Below are positions 1 through 10,224 of a stretch of DNA of 64,000 nucleotides, in pieces; positions within the stretch are counted from its first letter, which is position 1; each line of letters opens with the position of its first letter. Source of the stretch: Antilocapra americana. Lineage: Eukaryota; Chordata; Mammalia; Artiodactyla; Antilocapridae. The notes beneath the pieces are model-generated. The model saw only the letters and a list, made by a program, of their open reading frames with translations, was not told where the DNA came from and ran no database searches. The DNA lies in contig ML664161.1 of NCBI GenBank assembly GCA_007570785.1, forward strand, positions 840,658-904,657, read 5' to 3'. A program made the translations under genes and the position numbers.

Positions 1-1655
1 ATTTATTTTGTATCTTTAAACTTACTCAGCTATTACTTCTAGTAGATCCTTACAAATTCTTAAGGGTTTTCTACACAAACAATAACTTCATCTCAAAATA
101 AGGAAAACATATTTTTTTCTTTTCTGATTCTGGTAATATGATTTTTATTTTATTTTTTACCTATTGCACTGCCTAGAAATTGCAGCACTGTAGTAAATAA
201 GAATGGTGAGAGTGGAGTTTCAGATATTAAGGGGAAAGACATTCTGTCTTTCACTATTGAGTACAGTTAATGGTATATTTTATTTAGATATTAGTTACAA
301 ATATGAAGTTCTCTTCTATTCCTGTTTTTTGGAGATTTTTTTTTAAACATGGACGTTTTCTAAAATTTTTTGATTATTTTCTGCATTGTTCAACAGGATT
401 ATGTAATTTTTATTAGCATCTTAATAACATGTATTACACTGACTGTTATTGAATAGTGAACCAGGCTGGTCTCAAAAAAAATAAACTCCATTTGTTCATG
501 AAGTGTAGTTATTTTGTATATTGCTGTATTCTGGTGATATTTTTCTGATGGCTTTGCTTTTATGTTCATGAGAGTTATTGGTCTGTAGTTTTCTTACTTT
601 ACACTAACATGGACTGTTTTTGGTATTAGGGTCACATAGCAATTACTTGGAAAGTGTTCTCTAAACTTCGATTTCTAGGAAGAGATGTGAAGAATTTGTG
701 TTAACTTTTCCTTAAACTTTTGAAAGAATATTCCAGTGTATGCATTTGGGCCAAGAGATTGTATTTTTTTTTTTAAAGAAATTTTCTAAGTCAGGAGTTT
801 AATTTCTTCAATAGTTATAGGTCAATTAAAATTATCTCTTTCATATTGTATGTGTTAGGAGAAGGCAATGGCAACCCACTCCAGTACTCTTGCCTGGAAA
901 ACCCCATGGATGGAGGAGCCTGGTGGGCTACAGTCCACGGGGTCACGAAGAGTCGGACACAACTGAGTGACTTCACTTTCCCTTTTCACCTTCATGCATT
1001 GGAGAAGGAAATGGCAACCCACTCCAGTGTTCTTGCCTGGGGAATCCCAGGGACAGAGGAGCCTGGTGGGCTGCCGTCTATGGGGTCGCACAGAGTCAGA
1101 CGACTGAAGCGACTTAGCAGCAGCAACAGCAGCAGTTGGTAACTTGGAGAGATTTGGTCCATTCAATATAACTCATCAAATTTATATGTAGAGTAGTTTT
1201 TATAACTTTCAATAAGTTTTTGATGTTTGCAGTGTCTGTAGTAATAGCTTCTATTTTATTCCTGATATTGATAAATTGTGTTTCATTTTTTTTAATTTTA
1301 CATTCTTGATAGAGGTATGTACATTGTAATTTTTTGAAAGAAGCAAACTTTTTGTTTATTTTCTTTAATGTTTTTCCTTTTTAAATTTCAGTAATTTCTG
1401 CTCTTATATTTATTGCTTTCTTCCTTCTTTTTAATGTTATTTTGTTCTCTTTTACTAGATTCTACAGGTGGGATCTTAGATTATTGACTTGACACTTTCT
1501 ATCTTTTCCAATATATGCATACAGTATTACCATTTTGGTTTTCAGCAGAGCTTTAGTTGTTTCTCCCAGCCTTTAGAGATTTTTTTTAAAAAAATTATTT
1601 ACTTCAAAATAGTTTCTTCCCTTGTGCTATCCCTGTCTAGTTTTGTTGTCAAACT
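1..1655 (-). repeat. Degenerate L1 ORF2 fragment, antisense (first of two)
   Basis: The plus strand reads as the reverse complement of mammalian L1 ORF2. Recognisable phrases are AATAAGAATGGTGAGAGTGG near 200, GTTCATGAGAGTTATTGGTC near 565 and the block near 700-830. Divergence is high, with many indels and no usable frame, so this is an old L1 copy. A Bov-A2 SINE interrupts it at about 857-1135, and the L1 text resumes afterwards (ATTTGGTCCATTCAA). The left end runs off the window. The junction with the next L1 piece near 1655 is approximate. Confidence 0.75.
857..1135 (+). mobile_element. Bov-A2 SINE, dimeric, inside L1
   Basis: Two related monomers are present. Each starts with GGAGAAGG(C/A)AATGGCAACC, carries the ACTCCAGT(A/G)..CTTGCCTGG core and a GAGTC(G/A)GACAC-like end. 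The second monomer ends in an AGC-rich tail at about 1117-1135, typical of Bov-A2. It is inserted in the antisense L1 fragment and so is younger than it. A clear target-site duplication was not found. Short frames over it on both strands are translations of the SINE, not genes. Confidence 0.9.
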
Positions 1656-2707
1656 AAGACTGTCCTTATAGAGTGAGTTGGGACGTGTTTTAGTCTCTAA
1701 ATTTTAAAAGAGTTTCAGAAGGATTGGTATCAGTTCAGTTCAGTTTAGTCATTCAGTCATGTCCGGCTCTAAATGATTGTAGATTCACTGGATAATATTT
1801 CTGGGCCTAAGCTTTTGTTTGTGATCATTTTTTACATTACTATTTCAGCTCAGCTTTTCTATTTCTTCCTAAGTCAGGTTTGGTAGCTTGTGTCTTACTG
1901 AGAATTTGTTCATTTTAGTAGGTTATCTAATTTTTTAGCATACATTATTTTTATTGTTTTATCACCATATAGTCCTCCTTATATTCATAAGTTAAGTAGC
2001 AATACTCACTCTTTTATTTCTTACTTTAATAAATTAGGTCTTCTCTGTCTTTTTCCTCTGTCTGCGTCATTCCAGTTAAAAGTTTTGGGTTTGTTTGTTT
2101 GTTTTTCCAGAGAAACAAATTTTGTTGTCAATTATTTTTCTCTATTGTTTTCATGCTATAATTTGATGAAATATTATTTAGTATTTATGGTTTTCATCCT
2201 ATTTCTTACTTCTGCTTGCTTTGGATTTATATCTGTCTTTCCTCATCCCCTTGTTTATTAACATAGAAGGACAGAAGACTGATTTAAACTATTTTTTTTT
2301 ATAATGGAGCTATTTAACTCTATAAACTTCCCTCTCTGAACTATTTTAGTTGTATACCCCAATATTTAAAATACTGCATTTTTAGTTACTTTTTATATCA
2401 ACCTATTTTCTAGTTGTTTCTGTGATTTATTCCTTGGGTCATTGGTTATATAGTAGTAGATTTTTAAATTAATATATATTTGTGAATCTCAGAAATGTTC
2501 TCCTGTGATTGCTTTTAATTTATTCTAGTGTGGTCAGAGAATATGTTCTGTAGGGTGTCAATTATGTGAAATGTATTGATTCTTATTTTATGGCCTAACA
2601 TCTAGTCTATCCTGGAGAATGTTCCATATACGCTTGAAAAGCATGTATGTTTTGCTTTTGATAGGTGGATTGTCTCTATCTGTTTTTCTATGTAGGTACC
2701 CTCCATT
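1656..2707 (-). repeat. Degenerate L1 ORF2 fragment, antisense (second)
   Basis: This piece restarts in the part of L1 ORF2 already passed near 620-760: GAGTGAGTTGGGACGTGTTTT near 1672, then GGGCCTAAGCTTTTGTTTG near 1804. It runs on to the TGGTCAGAGAATATGTTC and GAATGTTCCATATACGCTTG blocks near 2530-2640. It therefore overlaps the first fragment in L1 coordinates and is a separate copy or a duplication. It contains a short BovB tail at 1730-1771 and is ended by a BovB at 2708. Confidence 0.7.
1730..1771 (-). mobile_element. Very short BovB 3' tail, antisense
   Basis: TCAGTTCAGTTCAGTTTAG followed by TCATTCAGTCATGTCCGGCTCT is the reverse complement of the BovB 3' terminus. Only about 40 bp are present, an extremely 5'-truncated insertion within L1. 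Confidence 0.75.
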
Positions 2708-3909
2708 TTGTTCTTGTTCAATTGCTCACTTACGTCCGATACTTTGCAACACCATGGACTGCAACACGCTAGGCTTCCCTGTCCTTCACCATCTCCTGCA
2801 GTTTATTCAAACTCATGTTCACTGAATCTGTGATGACATCCAACCATCTCATCCTCTGTTTTTCCCCTTCCTCCTTTCTTTAATCTTTCCCATCCTCAGG
2901 GTCTTTTCCAATGAGTAGGTTCTTTGCATCAGCTGGCCAAATTATTGCAACTTCAACTCAGCATCAGTCCTTCCAATGAATATTCAGGGTTGATTTCCTT
3001 TCAGACTGACTGATCTGATCTACTTGCAGTCTAAGGGATTCTCAATAGTCTTCTGCAGCAATTTGAAAGTATCAGTTATTCAGCACTCAGACTTCTTTAT
3101 GGTCCATCTGTCACATTTGTACATGACTCCTGGAAAAACCATAGCTTTGACTATTGAGACCATTGATGGCAAAGTGATGTTTTTGCTTTGCAATGTATTG
3201 TCTAAGGTTGTTGTAGCTTTTCTTCCAAGGAACAGGATATCTTTTAATTTCATGGCTGCAGTCACCATCTGCAGTAATTTTAGAGCCCAAGAAAATAAAG
3301 TCTGACATGGTTCCCATTTTTTCCCCATCTATTTGCCATGAAATGGTGGGAACTGATGCCATTATCTTCCTTTTTTGAAAGTTGAATTTTAACCCAGAAT
3401 TTTCACTCTCTTCTTTCACCTTCATCAAGAGGCTCTTTTATCCCTCTTTGCTTTCTGCCATAAGAGTGATTCCATCTACATATCTGAGGTTATTGATATT
3501 TCTCTGGGCAATCTTTGTTCCAGCTAGAGCTTCATCCAGCCCAGCATTTCACATGATGTACTCTGTATATAAGTTAAGTAAACAGGGTGACGGTGTACAG
3601 CCCTGATGTACTCCTTTCCAAATTTTGAATGAGTCCATTGTTTCATTTCTGGTTCTAACTATTGCCTTTTGACCTGCATACAGTTTTCATAAGAAGCAGG
3701 TCAGGTGGTCTGGTATTTCCATTTCTTTAAGAATTTTCCACAGTTTGTTGTGATACACACAGTCACTGGTGTTAGCATAATCAATGAAGCAAAAGTAGAT
3801 GTTTTTATGGAATTCTCTTGCTTTTTCTATGATCCAGTGGATGTTGGCAATTTGATCTCTGGTTCCTCTGCCTTTTCTAAATTAAGTTTGTACATCTGAA
3901 AGATCTTGG
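2708..3909 (-). mobile_element. 5'-truncated BovB LINE, antisense
   Basis: The antisense copy begins at a TTGTTCTTGTTCAATTGCTC tail. That is the AAC-repeat tail variant, usually on older copies. It runs upstream through the RT region to the block encoding the D-x-Q-A-G-F-R-K-like motif near 3870-3905. The YADD position near 3472-3483 reads Tyr-Val-Asp-Gly on the minus strand, so the RT is dead, and several stops and frameshifts break it. It interrupts the L1 fragment to the left. BovB matching stops near 3909. The stretch to 4016 is unassigned. Confidence 0.88.
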
Positions 3910-4016
3910 TTTTTAGCTGATTTTTCTTCCATCAGTTCAAATCTGCTATTCATTCCCTGTCTGAGGCTTCTGCAAGTTACCATTAGATCAATATCAAGGG
4001 AAATACATGGAAATTC

Positions 4017-4237
4017 GACCCTGTGTGGGCTTCCCTTGTGGCTCAGCTGGTAAAGAATCTGCCTGCAAAGTGGGAGACCTTGGTTAGATCCCTGGGTTCG
4101 GAAGATCCCTGGAGAAGGGAAAGGCTGTCCACTCCAGTATTCTGGTCTGGAGAATACCATGGACTGTAGTCCATGGTATTGTAAAGAGTCAGACATGACT
4201 GACAGACTTTTGCTTTCACTTTCCCTTGACCCTGTGT
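4017..4237 (+). mobile_element. Bov-tA SINE with target-site duplication
   Basis: The body (4027-4227) starts with the tRNA-like head GGGCTTCCCTTGTGGCTCAG and continues through the ACTCCAGTATTC core and AGAGTCAGACATGACTG. Perfect 10-bp direct repeats GACCCTGTGT flank it at 4017-4026 and 4228-4237. Inside, AATACCATGGACT and its reverse complement form a 13-bp perfect hairpin around position 4164, a sharpened form of a palindrome common in this SINE. Confidence 0.92.
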
Positions 4238-5469
4238 CTTATCTGACCCTCATGCCTCTTCACAATGGAGTTTGGGAACATGGAAGAATGGCAGGATTAG
4301 TTTTGTTGTTGCTAGACTTTTAAGCTTATTTTCATTCAAACATATATTTATTGAACGGTGTATATGCATCAGTTGCTCTTCTAGGATATACCAGCAAATA
4401 ATACAGAACATATCTGTGTTGACATTCTTTAGGAGGTAGATAGGAAATAAATACACACACATATTGTCACTAAGTTCAAGCTCATTTTGCTTGTAGTACA
4501 AGAGTAATAAATCAAGAGACGAGTTGTTTGGGCAATAAATAGTGACTTTATTTGGAAAGTCAGCATACTGAGAAGATGGTGGGCTACTGAGTGTCCCAAA
4601 GAACCATCTTCCCTGAGTTAGAATTCAGGCTCCAAAAGGAGAGACAGCAGAGTTGGTTCTTACAAACTTCTTGTGTCAGAATCCTTTGTTATTGCAACTA
4701 GTTCAGGTCTTAATGCTCATGTAAATACCCAATAAAGCAGATGTTAGTCTCTGTTATGCAATTAATGGAGAAATGTTATACATTTAAAGGTCAGAGACTT
4801 GAGAGTGGACTATCCTGTATATTTCAAGCTGTAAGCAAAATTCTTGTAGCAAAAGCAATAGAGTATGGAGGTTAAAGTAAAAGAAATAGATCCAATATTG
4901 AGCCATGTTTATTCTTCCCTATTACAATAGCAGGGATCTCTATGCTCTTTTATGAAGAATAAATAAGTAATAAAGAGCTATGAACATAGATACTATTGCT
5001 TTGTATAGAATAATTAGCATAGTACATTTTGATAAGTTTTCCATAAACATGACTTGAATAAAATGAGGGTGGCTACTAAGCAAGGATACAAAGGGTTGAG
5101 GGAGCATTAAAGCAGAGGAAAGGGCAAGTATAAATTTTGAGATACAAACAAAATTGGAGGGTAAAAAAATAGCAGTGTTTATGGAGATTATTTCTGAATC
5201 CTAGTGGGAAAAAAAAAGAATAAGAGTGGTGAAGAAGCAGAGAGTTTAAAAGAAGTCAGATGCCATAAGGTCTTATAAGCCATGCTAGAAACTTAAAATC
5301 GTTTATATTTGTTTTCATTTAGCTTTAGCTGAAGAAGCTATACATCTTAAAAGAAAAGTAGAAGAATTTGGAGAAAATTTGCCTTTTGGAAAAAATATAC
5401 AATCCCAGATTAAATTAAATTATCAAGATTAAAGTGACTCCTGAATGATGACTGACCAATTTCTATCAT
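4238..5469. other. Unassigned intergenic DNA, part possibly LTR-like
   Basis: No gene was found. The stretch about 4500-4960 (GGCAATAAATAGTGACTTTATTTGG..., AAGATGGTGGGCTACTGAG..., GTTAGTCTCTGTTATGCAATT) has the feel of an old LTR or other dispersed repeat, but I cannot name a family. The rest (4960-5469) is AT-rich with no recognised feature. The short frame at 4250-4501 on the minus strand shows no protein signature. Confidence 0.3.
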
Positions 5470-5503
5470 CAGTAGCAGGGGAAGAAAGAGGGTAGGACAG
5501 ATT

Positions 5504-5560
5504 AAGAAAGTATCATTGACATATATACACTGTCATGTATAAAATAAATAACAAGCTGAA
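5504..5560 (+). repeat. Left copy of 57-bp direct repeat flanking L1
   Basis: This block from the old L1 3' UTR is repeated at 6837-6893 with one mismatch (position 5520 C against 6853 A). The two copies bracket the young L1 exactly, so they behave as a target-site duplication. About 57 bp is much longer than the usual 7-20 bp for L1. Confidence 0.85.
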
Positions 5561-6836
5561 TGAAACTAGAACACTTTCTAACACCATATACAAAGATAAA
5601 CTCAAAATGGATCAAAGATCTAAGCATAAGACCAGAAACTATAAAACTCCTAGAGGATAACATAGGCAAAACACTCTCCGACATAAACCAAAGCAGGATC
5701 CTCTATGACCCACCTCCCTGAATATCGGAAATAAAAGCACGAATAAACAAATGGGACCTAATTAAAATTAAAAGCTTCTGCACAGCAAAGGAAACTATAA
5801 GCAAGGTGAAAAGACAGCCTTCAGAATGGGAGAAAATAATAGCCAATGAAGCAAAGGACAAACAATTAATCTCAAAAATATACAAGCAACTCCTGCAGCT
5901 CCATTCGAGAAAAATAAACGACCCAATCAAAAAGTGGGCCAAAGAACTTAACAGACATTTCTCCAAAGAAGATATAAAAATGGCTAACAAACACATGAAA
6001 AGATGTTCAACATCACTCATTATCAGAGAAATGCAAATCAAAACCACAATGAGATATCACTTTACACCGCTCAGAATGGCTGCAATCCAAAAATCTACAA
6101 GTAATAAATGCTGGAGAGGATGTGGAGAAAAGGGAACTCTCTTACACTGCTGGTGGGATTGCAAACTAGTACAGCCACTATGGAAAACTGTGTGGAAGTT
6201 CCTTAAAAAACTGCAAATAGACCTGCCATATGACCCAGAAATCCCACTGCTGGGCCTATACACCGAGGAAACCAGAATTGAAAGAGCCATGTGTACCCCA
6301 ATGTTCATCGCTGCTTTATTTACAATAGCCAGGACATGGAAGCAACCTAGATGCCCATCAACTGACAAATGGATAAGAAAGCAGTGGTACATATACACAA
6401 TGGAATATTACTCAGCATTAAAAAAAATTCATTTGAAGCAATTCTACTCAGATGGACAAAACTGGAGCCCATTATCCAGAGTGAAGTAAGCCAGAAGCAA
6501 AAACAACAATACAGTATATTAATGCATATATATGGAATTTAGAAAGACGGTAACGAGAACCCAGCATGCAAGATAGCAAAAGGAACGCAGATGTATAGAA
6601 TAGACTCGTGGCCTCTGTGGATGAGGGAAAGGGTGGGATGATATGGGAGAATGGCATTGAAACATGTTAATTATCATATGTTTAATCAATCGCCAGCCCA
6701 GGATTGATGCTCAGGGCTGGTGCAACGAGATTTCCTGGGGGGACGGAGGAGGGAGGGGGGTTCTGGAGGGGGAGCATATGTGAACCCATGGTGATATCAT
6801 GTCATTGTTTGGCAAAACTAATAAAAATAAGAATAA
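5561..6836 (+). mobile_element. Young bovine-type L1, 5'-truncated
   Basis: The element starts within ORF2 (AAACTAGAACACTTTCTAAC), covers the C-terminal ORF2 region and the whole 3' UTR, including a G-rich tract near 6737-6770. It ends at GGCAAAACTAATAAAAATAA plus an A-rich tail. It is far less diverged than the L1 at 1-2707 and closely resembles the copy at 33249-34017. Long flanking repeats at 5504-5560 and 6837-6893 mark the insertion. Confidence 0.93.
5563..6489 (+). pseudogene. L1 ORF2p C-terminal fragment, broken
   Basis: In L1, ORF2p is the endonuclease and reverse transcriptase that drives target-primed reverse transcription. Only the part downstream of the RT domain is left here. 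The frame is open from 5563, broken by a TGA at 5719-5721, then open from about 5722 to the TAA at 6487-6489. A zinc-knuckle-like CX3CX7HX4C pattern (C-W-R-G-C ... H-C-W-W-D-C) is encoded at about 6109-6162, as expected for the C-terminal Cys-rich segment. Compared with the copy at 33249-33716, the A-run near 6419-6427 has lost one base, so the last residues are read in a shifted frame and differ from the usual end. It has no RT or endonuclease domain and no promoter. Confidence 0.9.
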
Positions 6837-6893
6837 AAGAAAGTATCATTGAAATATATACACTGTCATGTATAAAATAAATAACAAGCTGAA
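6837..6893 (+). repeat. Right copy of 57-bp direct repeat flanking L1
   Basis: Matches 5504-5560 at 56 of 57 positions and directly follows the A-rich tail of the young L1. The outer A bases could belong to the tail, so the true duplication may be a few bases shorter. Confidence 0.85.
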
Positions 6894-6971
6894 AGCTGCT
6901 GGTCTGGGAGCCCAGATGGGTGCTCTGTGATGACCGAAAGTGGTAGAGGAGGGGGGAGACTCAAGAGGGAG

Positions 6972-6974
<3 letters not shown>

Positions 6975-7018
<44 letters not shown>
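6975..7018 (+). repeat. (GT)22 microsatellite
   Basis: Uninterrupted GT dinucleotide run of about 44 bp inside the old L1 3' UTR. Its length and purity make it likely to be polymorphic. A minus-strand frame across it gives only a His-Thr run and is not a gene. Confidence 0.97.
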
Positions 7019-7020
<2 letters not shown>

Positions 7021-7021
<1 letters not shown>

Positions 7022-7340
7022 ATGGTACTTCCCTGATGACTCAGTTGGTAAAGAATCCACCTGCAATGCAGGAGACCCCTGTTTGATTTCTGAGTCAGGA
7101 GAATCTGCTGGAGAAGGGATAGGCTACCCACTCCAGTATTCTTGGGCTCCGCTTGTGACTTAGCTGATCAAGAATCTGCCTGCAATATGGGAGACTTGGG
7201 TTTGATCCCTGGGCTGGGAAGATCGCTTGGAGAAGGGAAAGGCTACCCACTCCTGTCATCTGGCCTGGAGAATTCCATGGAGTGTATAGTCCATGGGGTT
7301 TCAAAGAGGCAGACACGACTGAGTAACTTTCACTTCACTG
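7021..7340 (+). mobile_element. Dimeric Bov-tA SINE
   Basis: Two head-to-tail tRNA-like units. The first (about 7025-7144) starts ACTTCCCTGATGACTCAG and stops after ACTCCAGTATTCTTGGGCT. The second (about 7145-7340) runs CTCCGCTTGTGACTTAG to GGCAGACACGACTGAGTAAC. The unit order and the CTTGGGCT junction are those of Bov-tA dimers. It sits in the old L1 3' UTR and is followed by a short TA-rich tail. Confidence 0.88.
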
Positions 7341-7452
7341 TATATATATACATATATATTAATTATGACTGATTTGCATTGATGTATGGCAGAGAACACC
7401 ACAACACTGTAAAACAATTATCCATTATCCTGCAATTAAAAAAAAAAGATTA

Positions 7453-7842
7453 AATGACTAGCGGAATTTAATTTTTCACAATTACCCTTCAGCTTTCAAT
7501 TTTCATTTTAATTTCATGGGGGCTATTATTAAGTATTGCACTTGTATTGTCTTCAGAATATCTACTAAAATTCATTTTACAGGATAAAGTTATCCAATCA
7601 TAATTGTTATAATAATGAATACATGTAAGATAAAACAATAAATTTGCTGTTGTAAATTTTAAACTGTTGTTGCTCTTTAATGTTGTCCTCAAATCCTGGT
7701 ATCATGCATATATATATATATTTTCATTGTATTCATAAAATAAATATAATTTATCATTTTTTCACTTAACATTGTATCATTTTATTATCATGATGCTGTA
7801 TCCGTTTTATGCTAAAATCCACAATGACATTAAACTACAATA
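7453..7842. other. AT-rich DNA, no feature recognised
   Basis: No frame with protein content. Only a short AT run near 7708-7722 was seen. The minus-strand frame at 7489-7692 has no recognisable domain. Confidence 0.5.
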
Positions 7843-7934
7843 CTCCAGGAGTTGGTGATGTTACAGGGAGGCCTGGCATGTTGAAATTCATGGGGTCACA
7901 AAGAGTTGCACAGGACTGAGCGACTGAACTGAAC
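7843..7934 (+). mobile_element. BovB 3' tail, sense
   Basis: CTCCAGGAGTTGGTGATG, then AGGGAGGCCTGGCATG, GGGGTCACAAAGAGTTG and GAGCGACTGAACTGAAC are the last ~92 bp of BovB. Severe 5' truncation is normal for BovB insertions. The target-site duplication was not resolved. Confidence 0.88.
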
Positions 7935-10093
7935 ATTATCAACTCAGTAATACAAGTTATTTCATAATTAATACAGGGTACTTAGTATAATATTAATTGA
8001 CATTTTGTTTTTATTATACAGGAAAAAACGAATTCATAAACCAATTTGTCCTCATAGAATAAAATTAAAATTATCTGGTAGCCTTGCTTTAGTAACCTCT
8101 TTATAGACTTTATCTTAGCACTAGATGAGTTCATCTAAGATTTTGCACTGATTGAAATTTGACATGAAACAAGGTATATATTTTCTTCCGCACTAGTTTT
8201 AAATTTCAAAATTCAAATATGCTATCATTAGTACTTCATTGGTTGAAAAAAATATAATCCTTTTTAAAAGGCAGTGTCAATGCATATTCAAACTGCTCCA
8301 AATGCTATATCATAATTGTATATTTCCTAGTTCTGTTATGATTGCAGAATAAATATACTTTCATTTCAGTTTGTTATTTTAGAGATGCCTTGTGAGTAAG
8401 AAAGTAATAATTTCTTGTCACAAGAAAGCTATAATTATGTGTATTTATATTTAACCTTTGTAGACACTACTCATTAGCATCTGGTTGTACCCACATGGCT
8501 TACATTTTGATATGCAACTTTTGTATAATGTGTGTAATGATTATGGTAATCTTTGACACACAACTGATTTTTTCTTTAAAAGTACCATGTTAATGTCAGA
8601 GTACAGATTTCTAAGAACAAGTTTCAGGTGGCAGCCACACCTTTTTCTACTATTATAATAAATTCAATCATACGAATACCACTTTTAGAAAACATTTGCT
8701 CCTTTATTATAAAATTGAAAGCTAACTATGAAAAAAAAATCTTCAAATGCAGATGCTAAAGAGGAAGAACATAGAACAGCATTGACTCAAGGGAAATCAA
8801 ACTGATAAAAGGAGGGGGGACATCTAGCTATCCTGACTTTTCAGACTTTATAGTGGCAGAATTTAAACTCTTCTCATCAACTAGTTTACTGTCTTGAAAT
8901 CAGAGGCAAGTAGAGCACAGCATCAAGAAGAAATCTGCATCTTTTTTAGAGGTTGGATTCCTTTCATCATTTGTCATTACCTTCATGTAAATTATGTATT
9001 TATTAACAATAGCATTGTACAGGGTTTTGAAAATTGAAATAAATTTTGCCACCCTGACATATTTCTCAGTAGCTCACACACACTATGACTTTGGATTTCT
9101 GGAACCACAACTGCTTTTTAATCCCTTTAAAATATATAGATTTTGTTCTCACTTTTAAACTTGTTCATTAGAATTAAAAGTGAATTGAAAATGCTGATAC
9201 TATAGCAAAATAACCAGAATTCATTTTTAGCCTAAGAATGGATAATTGTATAATATGTTAATGGCTTAGACAAGTCATTTTTGTATTTTAAGGGGGTAAA
9301 ACAAATGTTTTACTTCAAAACTGAAAATATCTCTTTAGTTACTAGATACTCTAATACCACACACATTAAAAAAATGGAATGTAAAAGGAAACATAAAATT
9401 TTCACATTTTATTTCACACTACTACTAGATGTTATAATGTTAATATTTATATTAAATGTGACAATATATTCTGTTTGTGTATATGTGCATTTGTGTATGT
9501 GTAAGCTTAGTACTAATGTCATAATCAATGACATAATCAATGATTGCCTTCATTATTTACAGTGATGCTTCTCTTTTCTGATATGATTTTATTTTGCACA
9601 CCCTAGTTGAGCATTATTACCTATTGTGATTCAAAGTGAATTTATCTGACTGACTGATCAATAATTCCATTAGGGTTGTGGTTTTATAATCTGGCTTAAA
9701 AGGACAACTTCAATTTACAGTACTTCTTCCTAAGAATATTCTTAGAGAATAATAGATTTTCCATCTAGTTTGGGATGAATCTGTCTCCTGTGAAGAGCAT
9801 ATCTTTCTTTCATTATCTTGTGGTGGATAAGAAACTGCTAGCGTAATATAGCACCCCATTTCTAAGTTTCTCAACTTCCCACTTACCTAAAATGATTACA
9901 TAAATGTAGTCTTTGTGTTAATCTTTTCTTCTCATTTGCTTGTTCTTACTTCTAAGCAGTTTTCTTCAGCAGTTTTCATAACATAATTCCTTGAAAAAAT
10001 TCAGTGTTAATGCAGCACAAACTCATTAAGATTAACTACTATCTAATAAAATTCTCAGTTTGTTTATGAAGATAGATTTAAGTTATGAACATT
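7935..10093. other. Long AT-rich intergenic stretch
   Basis: Read on both strands without finding a gene, SINE or young LINE. The frame at 9281-9565 (plus) has low-complexity, hydrophobic composition and no motif. Old repeats diverged beyond recognition by eye may be present. Confidence 0.45.
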
Positions 10094-10224
10094 AAGAGGG
10101 CATCAGAGGATGAGATGGCTGGAGGGGGTCACCGATGCAATGGACATGAAATTGGGCAAACTTTGGGAGATGGTGAGAGACAGGAAGGCCTGGTTTGCTG
10201 CAGTGGGTGGGGTCACAGAGTCAG
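10094..10224 (+). mobile_element. BovB 3' fragment lacking its tail
   Basis: GGGCATCAGAGGATGAGATGG..., CACCGATGCAATGGACATG, GGGCAAACTTTGGGAGATGG and GGGGTCACAGAGTCAGA match the last ~130 bp of a BovB subfamily with the GATGCAATGGACATG variant. It breaks off before the terminal GACTGAGCGACTGAAC and passes straight into an internal BovB region, so it is an internal remnant joined to, or interrupted by, the next copy. Confidence 0.8.

Larger units (their letters stand above)
5470..7452 (+). repeat. Old L1 3' UTR, sense, split by a younger L1
   Basis: The left part (about 5470-5560) reads GTAGCAGGGGAAGAAAGAGG...TATCATTGACATATATACAC. The right part (6837-7452) resumes with the same 57 bp and continues through GCTGCTGGTCTGGGAGCCC, a GT microsatellite, a dimeric SINE and the A-rich L1 end (AACACTGTAAAACAATTATC...) to a poly-A near 7441-7449. 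The young L1 at 5561-6836 landed inside this fossil, and the long repeat around it was duplicated at insertion. Confidence 0.72.

Noticed and set aside
4500..4960. Named endogenous retrovirus LTR
   Set aside because: The text looks repeat-like but I could not place it in a family or find paired LTRs or TSDs, so it is left unassigned.
5806..6489. 227-residue plus-strand frame as a host gene
   Set aside because: It is the C-terminal part of L1 ORF2p with a nonsense codon upstream and a frameshift at its end; 5'-truncated, no promoter.
6866..7066. Minus-strand frame with a long His-Thr run
   Set aside because: Translation of the (GT)22 microsatellite.
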